Assembly (NCBI RefSeq): GCF_000341345.1
Contig: NC_020302.1
Coordinates: 1,964,075 to 2,028,074 of the forward strand
Origin: Corynebacterium halotolerans YIM 70093 = DSM 44683
GTDB lineage: Bacteria; Actinomycetota; Actinomycetes; Mycobacteriales; Mycobacteriaceae
Direction of reading: 5' to 3'
DNA: 64,000 bases
How positions within the stretch are numbered: position 1 is the first letter of the stretch; each line of letters opens with the position of its first letter. Made by a program: the position numbers and the translations under genes. This document shows positions 48,749 through 57,462 of the stretch, piece after piece. The notes below the pieces were generated by a model. That model was not told the origin of the DNA. It did no database searches and was given only the letters and a program-made list of their open reading frames with translations.

Positions 48749-48834
48749 CACCCTTTTCGTTCTTTACTGTACTTTGGTTCGTAACGTTCCTGTTGGAGTG
48801 TGAACAATCCAGTCCCGACGAAAGGTACCCACCC

Positions 48835-49467
48835 ATGGCCACCATCACCGTCATCGGCGCCACCGGCATGATCGGCTCCGCCATCGCCGCCGAGGCCGCC
48901 GCCCGCGGCCACCACGTCATCGGCGTCTCCCGCTCCGGCGCCCCCTCTGAGGCTGCCGGGGCCATTGAGGGCGTCAAGTACCGGACCGGGGACTTCTCCG
49001 ACACCGACGCCGTCGTGGAGTTGGCCGGGGAGTCCGACGTCCTGGTCGTCTCCACGGCCTCCGGGCGGACCACCGGCGACTGGGAACCCGTCCGCACCGC
49101 CCACCGTGGCCTGATCGCGGCCCGGCCCGGGGTGCGCCTGTTCATTGTCGGCGGTGCCGGCGGACTGCACACCGGGGACGGCACCCGCCTGATCGACGCC
49201 GGCGTCATCCCCGAGGAGTACGCCGAGGAGCCGCGCACCTTCGCGCAGGTTCTCGATGACTACCTCGCGGCACCGGAGGATCTCGACTGGGTCATGCTCG
49301 CCCCCTCGCCGGTCATCGAGCCGGGCGAGAAGGCCGACTCCTACCGCCTCTCCGACGACACCCCTGCCGGCGAGCGCGTGACCACCGGTACCTTCGCCGC
49401 CGCCGCGCTCGACGAGATCGAGACGCCCGCCCACCACCGCGCCCGCTTCACCGTCGCCGACGCCTGA
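48835..49467 (+). CDS. NAD(P)-binding oxidoreductase, NmrA/SDR-like
   Basis: 210 residues with the Rossmann signature VIGATGMIGSAIA at the N-terminus and a short atypical-SDR layout. The substrate is unknown; many relatives are quinone- or stress-related and are controlled by an adjacent HxlR regulator, as here. ATG 48835 has GAAAGG about nine bases upstream. The region downstream leads into the exonuclease gene. Confidence 0.85.
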   Translation: MATITVIGATGMIGSAIAAEAAARGHHVIGVSRSGAPSEAAGAIEGVKYRTGDFSDTDAVVELAGESDVLVVSTASGRTTGDWEPVRTAHRGLIAARPGVRLFIVGGAGGLHTGDGTRLIDAGVIPEEYAEEPRTFAQVLDDYLAAPEDLDWVMLAPSPVIEPGEKADSYRLSDDTPAGERVTTGTFAAAALDEIETPAHHRARFTVADA

Positions 49468-49489
49468 CCCGGCTGTCCGACCCTCCGAG

Positions 49490-49495
49490 TAGGCT
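49490..49495 (+). promoter_or_regulatory. -10 hexamer TAGGCT for the exonuclease gene
   Basis: TAGGCT 39 bp upstream of the GTG at 49535, giving a short leader with AAAGGGAG as ribosome site. Confidence 0.4.
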
Positions 49496-49534
49496 TGGAC
49501 AGCAACCATCCACCGACGAAAGGGAGTTGTCCAC

Positions 49535-51049
49535 GTGATCCCGGCCCACGGTGCCCAGTTGAGCGTCACCGAATCAAACATCCGGATCCAGCGCTCGGGC
49601 CTTTCCGCAGCCCTGCTCGGCGAAGCCGAGCCCGGGAAGACCGGCGCCCACGACGTCGAGATCCCGCTGACGGAGGTCACGGGCGTCGACACGCGGTCCC
49701 CCACCGCCCTCGACGCCGGCTGGGTGCACCTCGCAGGTACCGGGGTCCGCGTTCCCTTCGCCCCCAACCAGGCCGGACCGGCGGGCGACTTCGCCGCCGA
49801 CGTGGAGGCCGCCCTGCGCGGTGAGGCCCCGCGCGCCGAGGGGGCGATCCCGGGGCTGAACTTCGTGGGCTTCGACGTCGAGACCGCCAACAGCGACTGG
49901 GGTTCGGTCTGCCAGCTCGGCGTCGTCCGCATCGTCGACGGCGTCGAGGTCGCCGCCGAGTCCTGGCTGTGCGCTCCCCCGCCCGGGATCGACTCCTTCC
50001 ACCCGGGCAACGTCGCCGTCCACGGCATCACCGCCGAGGACGTCGCCGGCCAGCCCACCTTCGCCGATCGACTGCCCCAGCTGCTCGACTTCATCGGCGA
50101 CCTGCCGTTCGTCGCCCACAACGCCCAGTTCGACGCCACCGCGCTCCACCGGGCCTGCCGCGCCTCCGGCGCCGCGGCGCCGGAACTGCTGTTCGCCTGC
50201 TCCCTGACCCTCGCCCGCGGCGAGAACCTGGGCCTGGCCAACCACCGGCTGCCCACCGTGGCCGCGGCCTTCAACGTGCCACTGGACAACCACCACGACG
50301 CCACCGAGGACGCCCGCGCGGCCGCGCTGATCACCGTCGAGCTGGCCCGTTCCCTCCGCCACCGCGGCAGCCTCATGGAGCTGTTCCACTCCCGCAGCGT
50401 CACCCTCGGCACCATCGACGCCGAACGCGTCTACCCCGTCCTGCGCGACCGCTCCGGGGCGGGTGTCGCCCTGCAGGCCCGCAGGCTGGTCGCCCGACCC
50501 GGCACCGGCGCAGCCGGCGCGGACGCCGCCGCCCCGGAGACCGGTACCGGTGCGGACGCCACCCCCGACCCGTGGGCGGGCACGGGACCTCCCACCGACG
50601 CCCCGACCGGGCAGGAGGCCGCCCCGGCCTCCTCCTCCCGCGGTGGCGGACGCGGCGGCGGTGGCGGTAACCGCGGGCCCGCCCCCTGGCAGTCGGTGGC
50701 CACCCCCGACGTCATTCCGGACCCCAACCCCGACGCGGATCCGGAGGGCGTGCTGTTCGGGCAGAACGTCACCCTCTCCGGCGACTTCGAGCCCTTCGAC
50801 AAGGGTCAGTTGTGGGCCGGCATCGCCGAACGGGGCGCGACCGTCGGCAAGAACGTCACCAAGAAGACGACGATTCTGGTCGCCGGGACCTGGGCGACGA
50901 AGACCTCGAAGCAGAAGCGCGCCGAGGAACTCATCGCCAAGGGCCAGGACATCCGGATCTGGGACTCCGCCCGGCTCTACGAGGTGCTCGACCTCGATCC
51001 GGCGGCCGCCGCCGTGGACGACGGTTTCGACGACGAACCCCCTTTCTGA
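49535..51049 (+). CDS. DnaQ-like 3'-5' exonuclease with C-terminal BRCT domain
   Basis: 504 residues in four parts. Residues 1-~105 are a small N-terminal beta-rich domain. ~108-275 is a DEDDh exonuclease (VGFDVETANSDWGSVCQLG, AHNAQFDATAL, HHDATEDARAAA). ~310-400 is an Ala/Pro/Gly-rich linker including GGGRGGGGGN. The C-terminal BRCT domain begins at GVLFGQNVTLSGDF. Exonuclease-BRCT proteins are thought to act in DNA repair or proofreading. GTG start at 49535. Confidence 0.88.
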   Translation: MIPAHGAQLSVTESNIRIQRSGLSAALLGEAEPGKTGAHDVEIPLTEVTGVDTRSPTALDAGWVHLAGTGVRVPFAPNQAGPAGDFAADVEAALRGEAPRAEGAIPGLNFVGFDVETANSDWGSVCQLGVVRIVDGVEVAAESWLCAPPPGIDSFHPGNVAVHGITAEDVAGQPTFADRLPQLLDFIGDLPFVAHNAQFDATALHRACRASGAAAPELLFACSLTLARGENLGLANHRLPTVAAAFNVPLDNHHDATEDARAAALITVELARSLRHRGSLMELFHSRSVTLGTIDAERVYPVLRDRSGAGVALQARRLVARPGTGAAGADAAAPETGTGADATPDPWAGTGPPTDAPTGQEAAPASSSRGGGRGGGGGNRGPAPWQSVATPDVIPDPNPDADPEGVLFGQNVTLSGDFEPFDKGQLWAGIAERGATVGKNVTKKTTILVAGTWATKTSKQKRAEELIAKGQDIRIWDSARLYEVLDLDPAAAAVDDGFDDEPPF

Positions 51050-51162
51050 CGGGTCCCGGGAACCTTTCGCGCGGTTCCGGGGTCTAGGAAGGTGACGGGG
51101 TGAACGCCAGCATCCCGTCACCGTCGCCAGACCGCCGCAGACCGTGAGGAGTCCCGTCGACC

Positions 51163-51831
51163 ATGACCACCGCGACCATCGCCCCGTCCGCCCCGCCCGC
51201 TGTGCCTGCGGCGCCTGCTGCACCTACGGTGCCACCGCTGCCTGAGGCACCACCGCTCGAGGCCCGCGGCCTGCTGCCGGCACTGCGGCCGCTGGACTGG
51301 GTGGGGGCCCGCGGGCTCAGCGACGACGGTTTCTGCGACTCGGCGGCCTACGTCGCGCTCTCACGGGAGCTGTGCGCCGCACTGTCCTGTCACGGCGCGA
51401 CGGTGAGCCAGCGCGGCCTGGGCGAGCTCAACCTCTCGGTCCACCGCGCCTGGGACCGCGCGGCGGACAATCTCCTGCACGCCGCGCAGACGGACGAGGG
51501 CACGCGCTTCCTCACCCGACCGGCCGCCCACATCCTCGGTGCCGGCGTCCCGGGTCTCCAGATCGCCACACCGGGGGCACCGGCCACCGCCTGGTTGGCC
51601 CACCCCCACACCTTCACCGTCCTCGACCGGCACCTGACCCACCTGCTCGGCGAGCCCGTGATCTACCTCGCCCCGGGGCACGAGACCCTACTGGCCCTGC
51701 CCGCCACGGCCGCGGATCCGAAGTCCCTGCAACGGTGGGCCCGGCACGCCGTCGACACGCTCGGCGCGGCCTCCCCGGTGTCGGGCTCCCCGTTGGTGTG
51801 GCGGCACGGTTTCCCGGCCGTCGTGGGCTGA
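51163..51831 (+). CDS. conserved hypothetical protein
   Basis: 222 residues, not recognised. An Ala/Pro-rich N-terminus of ~30 residues is followed by a compact domain rich in Leu, Ala and His (LRPLDWVGARGLSDDGFCDSA, LTRPAAHILGAGVPGL). There is no signal peptide or membrane segment. ATG 51163 has GAGGAG upstream at slightly long spacing. It lies between the exonuclease and treY with gaps of 113 and 76 bp. Confidence 0.6.
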   Translation: MTTATIAPSAPPAVPAAPAAPTVPPLPEAPPLEARGLLPALRPLDWVGARGLSDDGFCDSAAYVALSRELCAALSCHGATVSQRGLGELNLSVHRAWDRAADNLLHAAQTDEGTRFLTRPAAHILGAGVPGLQIATPGAPATAWLAHPHTFTVLDRHLTHLLGEPVIYLAPGHETLLALPATAADPKSLQRWARHAVDTLGAASPVSGSPLVWRHGFPAVVG

Positions 51832-51907
51832 GCGCGCCTAGGGTGGTAGATGTTCGAGCGGCCCCGCCGTTCGCCGTGTCCCCCACCCTTTCGGATCAAG
51901 GAGTCTC

Positions 51908-54394
51908 ATGCGCCGGCCCATCACCGCCACCTACCGCCTCCAGCTGCGCGGACCGCAGGCGGATCCCGCGGGGCGCGCCTTCGGTTTCGCCGAAGCCGCC
52001 ACCCTGGTCCCCTACCTGCGTCAGCTCGGGGTCAGCCACCTCTACCTGTCCCCGATCCTCACGGCCCCTCCGGAGTCGACCCACAACTACGACGTCACCG
52101 ACCCCACCGAGATCAACCCGGAGCTGGGCGGCCTCGAGGGCCTGCGGGAGCTGGCCGCCACCGCCCACGAGGCTGGCCTGGGCCTGATCATCGACATCGT
52201 GCCCAACCATCTGGGGGTGGACGACGCGCGGCTGAACCGCTGGTGGTGGGACGTGCTCAAGAACGGGCGGGAATCCGAGTACGAGAGCTACTTCGACATC
52301 GACTGGCACGCGGACAACGGTGCCGACGGCAAACTGGGCATGCCGATTCTCGGCGCGCCCGGGGACGAGGCCAAGCTCGAGCTCACCGAGATCGACGGTG
52401 AGCTCATGCTGGCCTACTACGACAACTACTTCCCCGTCGCGGACGGCACCGCGGAGGGTCTCGACGACGACGTGCAGGCGGTCTACGACCGGCAGCACTA
52501 CCGTCTGATGTTCTGGCGCGACGGTGTGATCTCCTACCGCCGCTTCTTCTCCGTCAACGGCCTGGCCGGCATCAGCCAGGAAGATCCGCTGGTCTTCGAG
52601 CACACCCACCGCATCCTGCGGCAGCTGATCGGCGAGGATCTGATCGACGGCATCCGGGTGGATCATCCGGACGGCCTGAGCGACCCCTTCGGCTACCTGA
52701 CCCGGCTGCGGGATCTGGTGGGCCCCGACCGGTGGTTGGTCATCGAGAAGATCCTCGAGGTCGACGAGGTGCTCGACCCCCGCCTGGCCGTCGACGGCAC
52801 CACCGGCTACGACGCCCTACGCGAGCTCGACGGCGCGTTCGTCTCCCGCGGCGCGGAGGACCAGCTCTCGATGCTTGCGCTCCAGCAGTCGGGCTCCACC
52901 TGGGACGAGGCGGCGATCGACGCCGCGAAGCAGCAGCTCAAGCGTGAGGTCGCCGAATCGGAGCTGGCCGCCGAGATCCGGCGGCTGGCACGGGCCATCC
53001 GGCGCGACAACTTCTCCACCGCTGGCTCCACCGTCTCCGAGGACGATCTGATCACCACCATCGTCGAATTGGTCGCGGCGATGCCGGTCTACCGGGCGGA
53101 CTACCTGTCGCTGTCGCGCGTGACCGCCACGGTGGTGGCCGAGATGTCGCGCCGGTTCCCCTCGCGCCGCCGGCCGCTGGATCTGATCGCGGCGGCGCTC
53201 AACGCCAACGGTGAGGCCAAGATCCGCTTCGCCCAGGTCTGTGGCGCGGTCATGGCCAAGGGCGTGGAGGACACCACCTACTACCGCGCGTGCCGGCTGG
53301 TCGCCCTCCAGGAGGTCGGCGGCGCACCGGGCCGCTTCGGGGTCTCGGCCGCCGAGTTCCACCTGCTCCAACAGGAGCGCGCCCGGCTGTGGCCGAAGGC
53401 GATGACCACGCTGATGACGCACGACACCAAGCGCGGTGAGGACGTCCGTGCCCGGATCATCGAGCTGACGGAGCGTCCCAGCGAGTTCACCGAGTTCGTC
53501 CGCCGGGTCACGGCCGTGGTCCCCGCCCCGGATCACGGCACCGGCCACTTCCTGCTGCAGAACCTGCTGGGCATCTGGCCGGCCGACGGGCAGATCACCG
53601 AGTCGCTGCGGGAGCGGTTCCGCGCCTACGCCCTCAAGGCCATCCGTGAGGCCGGGGTGCACACCAGCTGGGTGGACCGCGTCGACTCCTTCGAGAACGC
53701 CGTGATGGACTGGGTGGACGTGCTCTTCGACGGCCCCGTCACCTCGGTGATCACCGATTTCGTCGGCCCGCTGCACCGCGTGGCGGTCCAGGTCGCGCTC
53801 GGCCGCAAACTGCTGCAGATCACCGGGCCGGGCATCCCGGACACCTACCAGGGCACGGAGTTCTTCGACGACTCCCTCGTCGACCCCGACAACCGCCGCT
53901 TCGTCGACTACACTGCGCGCCAGCAGGTGCTCGAGATGGTCGACGAGGGCGTGGACTGGGCGGACCTGGCGGCGCAGGCGCGTGCGGAGGACGAGTCCCA
54001 CTGCGTGTACCCGCACCTGGACGACTACGCCGACCGCGCCAAGCTGCACGTCCTCCACCAGGGGCTCAGGGTGCGCCAGGAGTTCCCGGATTTCTTCGTC
54101 GGCGGCGACCACCAGGCCGTCTTCGCCGTCGGCCCCTCCGAATCCCACCTGATCGGTCTGGCCCGCGGCGCCGGGGAGACCCCGGGGGCCACGGATCTCG
54201 GCGTGATCGCCCTGGCCACCCGCCGGCCGGTGCGCCTGGAGGAGCGCGGCGGCTGGGCGGACACCACCGTCACGCTGCCCGAGGGCGAGTGGGAGGACCG
54301 ACTGACCGGCCGCACCTACTCCGGGAAGGTGCCGCTGGCCGAGGTCATGGACATCTTCCCCACCGCCCTGCTCGTCTCCACGCACCTGAACTGA
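51908..54394 (+). CDS. treY: maltooligosyl trehalose synthase
   Basis: GH13 enzyme that isomerises the reducing-end alpha-1,4 bond of maltodextrins to alpha,alpha-1,1 (first step of TreYZ). 828 residues. Motifs: YRLQL at the N-terminus, LYLSPILTAPPESTHNYDV, IIDIVPNHLGV, GIRVDHPDGLSDP and TLMTHDTKRGEDVRARI. ATG 51908 has AAGGAG five bases upstream. The product feeds TreZ (58145-59875); relS follows after 15 bp. Confidence 0.96.
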   Translation: MRRPITATYRLQLRGPQADPAGRAFGFAEAATLVPYLRQLGVSHLYLSPILTAPPESTHNYDVTDPTEINPELGGLEGLRELAATAHEAGLGLIIDIVPNHLGVDDARLNRWWWDVLKNGRESEYESYFDIDWHADNGADGKLGMPILGAPGDEAKLELTEIDGELMLAYYDNYFPVADGTAEGLDDDVQAVYDRQHYRLMFWRDGVISYRRFFSVNGLAGISQEDPLVFEHTHRILRQLIGEDLIDGIRVDHPDGLSDPFGYLTRLRDLVGPDRWLVIEKILEVDEVLDPRLAVDGTTGYDALRELDGAFVSRGAEDQLSMLALQQSGSTWDEAAIDAAKQQLKREVAESELAAEIRRLARAIRRDNFSTAGSTVSEDDLITTIVELVAAMPVYRADYLSLSRVTATVVAEMSRRFPSRRRPLDLIAAALNANGEAKIRFAQVCGAVMAKGVEDTTYYRACRLVALQEVGGAPGRFGVSAAEFHLLQQERARLWPKAMTTLMTHDTKRGEDVRARIIELTERPSEFTEFVRRVTAVVPAPDHGTGHFLLQNLLGIWPADGQITESLRERFRAYALKAIREAGVHTSWVDRVDSFENAVMDWVDVLFDGPVTSVITDFVGPLHRVAVQVALGRKLLQITGPGIPDTYQGTEFFDDSLVDPDNRRFVDYTARQQVLEMVDEGVDWADLAAQARAEDESHCVYPHLDDYADRAKLHVLHQGLRVRQEFPDFFVGGDHQAVFAVGPSESHLIGLARGAGETPGATDLGVIALATRRPVRLEERGGWADTTVTLPEGEWEDRLTGRTYSGKVPLAEVMDIFPTALLVSTHLN

Positions 54395-54409
54395 GGTTCC
54401 CGCCCCACC

Positions 54410-55417
54410 ATGGCCGACAACCGCATCGCCCGCCTCGGTAACGCCTACCACGACTGGGTACGCGTCCACCCGCACGCCGCGGACGAGTTCCGCGACGCCG
54501 TGGAGGATCTGCTCACCGATGCCGGCGTGACCTTCGACCGTGTGACCGCGCGGGTGAAGGACTGGTCGTCCTTCAAGGCGAAGGCCCGCAAGCGTCGTGA
54601 GGACGGCTCCTGGCTCTACCCGGATCCGTGGACGGACGTCCACGACATCGTGGGCGTGCGGGTGACCACCTTCCACTCGACGGAGATTCCGGCGGCCCTG
54701 GCGGTGCTGCGGGAGTCCTTCACCGTGCGGCGCTCGGTGAACAAGACCGCCGAGACGCGGGTCGCGGGTGGCTTCGGCTACGGGTCCCACCACCTGGTGC
54801 TGGAGGTCCCGGCGTCCGTCGAGGACCTGGCCGACTACGAGGGCCTGGCCTTCGAGGTGCAGCTGCGCACGGTGCTGCAGCACGCGTGGGCCGAGTTCGA
54901 GCACGACATCCGCTATAAACGCGGCTCCCCGGTCATGGATCCGCAGGTGGACCGCGCATTCACGCTGGCGGCCGGGCTGATCGAGCTGGCGGACCAGCAG
55001 TTCGACCAGATCGCCGCCCTCCAGCAGTCCGGCAACTCCCCGGACGAGGACGTCGATCTGAGCGCCGAGACCCTGCCCGGTGTGCTCGCGGTGCTGCTGG
55101 GCAACCGTTTCCCCCGGTCACGCTCGGAGCACTACCGCTGGTTGGAGGAGCTGCTGATGGCCAACGGCATCACGACGGTCGCCGAGCTCGACGAGCTGCT
55201 CAACGACGCCGACATCGACGCGGTGCATGCGGCCATCAACTACCGCTTCCGCCCTGGCCAGGTCCGGCTCATCGACGATCTGCTGCTGCGCCGCTTCGGC
55301 CAGGCGCACATCGACCGTACCGGAGCAACCGGCACGCGCGCCGGGCAACGGCCCCAGCGACTTTCTTCCCGGCTCCGACTGATGCGGGACGCCCACATCA
55401 CCGAAGACACGAAGTAA
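54410..55417 (+). CDS. relS: small alarmone synthetase (RelA/SpoT synthetase domain)
   Basis: 335 residues, GTP pyrophosphokinase domain only: no HD hydrolase, TGS or ACT domains. Motifs include RVKDWSSFKAKARKR, DIVGVRVTTF, YGSHHLVLEV, FEVQLRTVLQHAWAEFEHDIRYK. The catalytic Glu/Gln of FEVQLRT is present, so the enzyme should be active in making (p)ppGpp. By position after treY it corresponds to C. glutamicum RelS. The last ~130 residues are a helical C-terminal extension. Confidence 0.92.
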   Translation: MADNRIARLGNAYHDWVRVHPHAADEFRDAVEDLLTDAGVTFDRVTARVKDWSSFKAKARKRREDGSWLYPDPWTDVHDIVGVRVTTFHSTEIPAALAVLRESFTVRRSVNKTAETRVAGGFGYGSHHLVLEVPASVEDLADYEGLAFEVQLRTVLQHAWAEFEHDIRYKRGSPVMDPQVDRAFTLAAGLIELADQQFDQIAALQQSGNSPDEDVDLSAETLPGVLAVLLGNRFPRSRSEHYRWLEELLMANGITTVAELDELLNDADIDAVHAAINYRFRPGQVRLIDDLLLRRFGQAHIDRTGATGTRAGQRPQRLSSRLRLMRDAHITEDTK

Positions 55418-55421
55418 CCTG

Positions 55422-55427
55422 TAGGGT
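55422..55427 (+). promoter_or_regulatory. -10 hexamer TAGGGT for the 42-residue ORF
   Basis: TAGGGT lies four bases after the relS stop and 37 bp before the ATG at 55459, giving a leader of ~25 nt. No clear -35. Confidence 0.4.
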
Positions 55428-55458
55428 GTCACATCATCGACCATTCAGGAGTACATCC

Positions 55459-55587
55459 ATGGGTTCCTCCATCCGAGAAGACTTTCCCCTGCTCGCCGAC
55501 TTCATCCACGTGTGGGCGCTGTCCATCGCAGACTTCTTCCGTCCGATGGGCATCGATTTCCCGCCGGCTGACTGGGGCCTTTTCTGA
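55459..55587 (+). CDS. 42-residue small protein, unknown
   Basis: The ORF reads M-GSSIREDFPLLADFIHVW... and ends ...PPADWGLF (42 residues). It is supported by AGGAG seven bases before the ATG, an upstream TAGGGT, and a strong terminator 21 bp after the stop. The peptide is acidic, with one amphipathic helix (PLLADFIHVWALSIADFF) and several aromatics. It has no signal peptide. Small aromatic-rich helical peptides include the corynebacterial PorA/PorH porins, but I see no sequence match. Function unknown. Confidence 0.6.
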   Translation: MGSSIREDFPLLADFIHVWALSIADFFRPMGIDFPPADWGLF

Positions 55588-55608
55588 CCTCCGCCGCTCC
55601 TGAAGCAG

Positions 55609-55653
55609 CGCCGCCGTCCGGAATACCCCGGACGGCGGCGTCGCTGTTTGTTG
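55609..55653 (+). terminator. strong intrinsic terminator
   Basis: Perfect 13-bp arms CGCCGCCGTCCGG and CCGGACGGCGGCG around the loop AATACC, followed by TCGCTGTTTGTTG. It ends the 42-residue ORF unit and isolates the LLM gene. Confidence 0.85.
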
Positions 55654-55696
55654 ACGTATCCTCTTTCTAATCGCACCTCACAGACCGGGAGCCTCC

Positions 55697-56752
55697 ATGA
55701 CCACCAGACGCATCCAGTTCGGCCTCGACACCTTCGGCGACGTCACCAGGACACCGGATAACAAACCCCTGCCCTTCGACCAGGTCATCCGCAACATCGT
55801 GGCCGAGGGTGAGCTGGCCGACCGGGTCGGCGTCGACGTCTTCGGCGTCGGCGAGCACCACCGCGACGACTACGCCGTCTCCGCCCCGGACATCGTGCTC
55901 ACCGCCATCGCCGCACGCACCACCGACATCCGCCTGACCACCTCTGTCATCGTGCTCTCCTCCGATGATCCGGTCCGCGTCTTCGAGCGCTTCTCCACTT
56001 TGCAGGCGATCTCCGACGGCCGCGCGGAGATGACGCTGGGCCGTGGCTCCTTCATCGAGTCCTTCCCGCTGTTCGGCTACGACCTGCAGGATTATGAGGT
56101 GCTTTTCGAGGAGAAGCTCGACCTGATGCGCACCATCCTCGACGCCGATCGGGCCGGCGGGCCCGTCACCTGGTCCGGCACCACCCGGGCAGGGCTGGAT
56201 GGCCACCGGCTCTTCCCTCCGACCTCGAAGCCGCTGTCCGCGTGGGTGGCCGTGGGCGGCTCACCGGAGTCCGTGGTGCGCGCCGCCCGCCACCGCATGC
56301 CGCTGATGCTCGCGATCATCGGTGGGGCCGCGCGCCGTTTCCGGCCCTTCGTAGATCTGTACAAGCGCGCCAACGATGAACTCGGGCAGCCGCAGCCGCC
56401 GATCGGCATCCACTCCCCGGGTCTGATCGCGGAGACCGACGAGCAGGCCCAGGAGCGCCTCTACTTCCACTGGATGGCCATGCAGCGCCGGATCGGTGCA
56501 GAGCGGGGCTGGCCGGCGCCCACGAAAGACCAGTTCACCCGGGAGATCAACCACGGTTCGCTCTACGTCGGTTCCCCCGACACCATCGCGGCAAAGATCG
56601 CCGACACGGTCACCGCCCTCGACCTGGACCGCTTCACCCTCAAGTACTCCAACGGCCCGGTCCCTCACGAGCACGCCATGGACACCATCCGCCTCTACGG
56701 CGAGGAGGTCATCCCGCGGGTGCGGCGCATCCTCGCCGGCAGGCAGGGGTAG
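55697..56752 (+). CDS. LLM class flavin-dependent oxidoreductase
   Basis: Luciferase-like FMN-dependent monooxygenase, 351 residues, TIM-barrel type. FGVGEHHRDDYAVSAP and LTTSVIVLSSDDPVRV are the usual N-terminal motifs, with TLGRGSFIESFPLFG following. The substrate is unknown. ATG 55697 has GGGAG six bases upstream; a TCTAAT -10-like hexamer lies at 55666-55671, just after the terminator of the small ORF. Confidence 0.88.
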   Translation: MTTRRIQFGLDTFGDVTRTPDNKPLPFDQVIRNIVAEGELADRVGVDVFGVGEHHRDDYAVSAPDIVLTAIAARTTDIRLTTSVIVLSSDDPVRVFERFSTLQAISDGRAEMTLGRGSFIESFPLFGYDLQDYEVLFEEKLDLMRTILDADRAGGPVTWSGTTRAGLDGHRLFPPTSKPLSAWVAVGGSPESVVRAARHRMPLMLAIIGGAARRFRPFVDLYKRANDELGQPQPPIGIHSPGLIAETDEQAQERLYFHWMAMQRRIGAERGWPAPTKDQFTREINHGSLYVGSPDTIAAKIADTVTALDLDRFTLKYSNGPVPHEHAMDTIRLYGEEVIPRVRRILAGRQG

Positions 56753-56786
56753 GGGCGGCGTCGGCAAGCATGCCGGCAGCCGGAAC

Positions 56787-57167
56787 CTACCCGTGCCCCC
56801 GCAGCTGGTCGAGCTGGCGGCGCTCCCGCTTGGTGGGCCGACCCGCACCCCGGTCGCGTTTCGGCACGGAGGCCATGACCTCCTTCGGCGGAGGCGGCGG
56901 GGAATGGTCGGTGTAGCAGGCCCGCGCCACGGGCGCGCCGACGCGCTTGCGCACGGTGGCGAGCACCTCGAGGTCGAACTCGCGATGGTCCTTCCACACC
57001 CGCACCCGGTCGCCGGGGACCACCTGCTGGGCGGGTTTGACCGCGACACCGTTGAGCTTGACGTGGCCCGCGCGCACGGCGGTCGCGGCGTCGCCACGCG
57101 TCTTGAAGATACGCACCGCCCACACCCAGACGTCGATGCGGACAGGAGTGCCGTCCGGTGCCGTCAT
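56787..57167 (-). CDS. S4 RNA-binding domain protein (Hsp15-like)
   Basis: 126 residues. An N-terminal S4 domain (RIDVWVWAVRIFKTRGDAATAVRAGHVKLNG) is followed by a linker and a basic C-terminus with PKRDRGAGRPTKRERRQL. Relatives of this type, such as Hsp15, rescue stalled 50S-nascent chains; here the family, not the role, is certain. It starts two bases after the stop of the small membrane gene and is probably co-transcribed with it. Confidence 0.88.
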   Translation of the reverse strand: MTAPDGTPVRIDVWVWAVRIFKTRGDAATAVRAGHVKLNGVAVKPAQQVVPGDRVRVWKDHREFDLEVLATVRKRVGAPVARACYTDHSPPPPPKEVMASVPKRDRGAGRPTKRERRQLDQLRGHG

Positions 57168-57169
57168 CG

Positions 57170-57406
57170 TCAGTGGTTGTCCCGCTGGTTGACCACCTGC
57201 TGAATCTTCCGCCAGTTGTAGACGCCGCCGACGACCGCGACAACGAGGCCCAGGATCAGCCAGAAGGTGCTGTTGGCGAGCAGGAACGCCAGCACGAGAC
57301 CACCGCCGACACCGCCGCCGACGCTGATCGCCGCGTTGCGGGAGTACTTGCGCACGGCCGTCTTGCGGGCCTCGATGGAGTTGCGGGGTCGATTCTGCAT
57401 CGTCAT
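57170..57406 (-). CDS. small membrane protein with two helices
   Basis: 78 residues. A basic N-terminus (NRPRNSIEARKTAVRKYSR) precedes two hydrophobic helices (NAAISVGGGVGGGLVLAFLLA and STFWLILGLVVAVVGGVYNW) and a polar tail. Function unknown. TATGAT ends seven bases before ATG 57406, so the start is set as leaderless here rather than at the ATG at 57418. Heads a two-gene unit with the S4 protein. Confidence 0.72.
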   Translation of the reverse strand: MTMQNRPRNSIEARKTAVRKYSRNAAISVGGGVGGGLVLAFLLANSTFWLILGLVVAVVGGVYNWRKIQQVVNQRDNH

Positions 57407-57413
57407 GGGCCCA

Positions 57414-57419
57414 ATCATA
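57414..57419 (-). promoter_or_regulatory. -10 hexamer TATGAT, probably leaderless small membrane gene
   Basis: TATGAT on the minus strand ends seven bases before ATG 57406. It covers the alternative ATG at 57418, which therefore cannot be in the transcript. Confidence 0.55.
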
Positions 57420-57462
57420 GCCGCTGCCCCCTGCCCCGGAAATCAGGCCTTTCCCTGATTTT

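Noticed and set aside
55459..55587. Assigning the 42-residue ORF as a PorA/PorH porin
   Set aside because: Size and helical character are similar, but I see no sequence resemblance and the gene neighbourhood differs from the known por locus.
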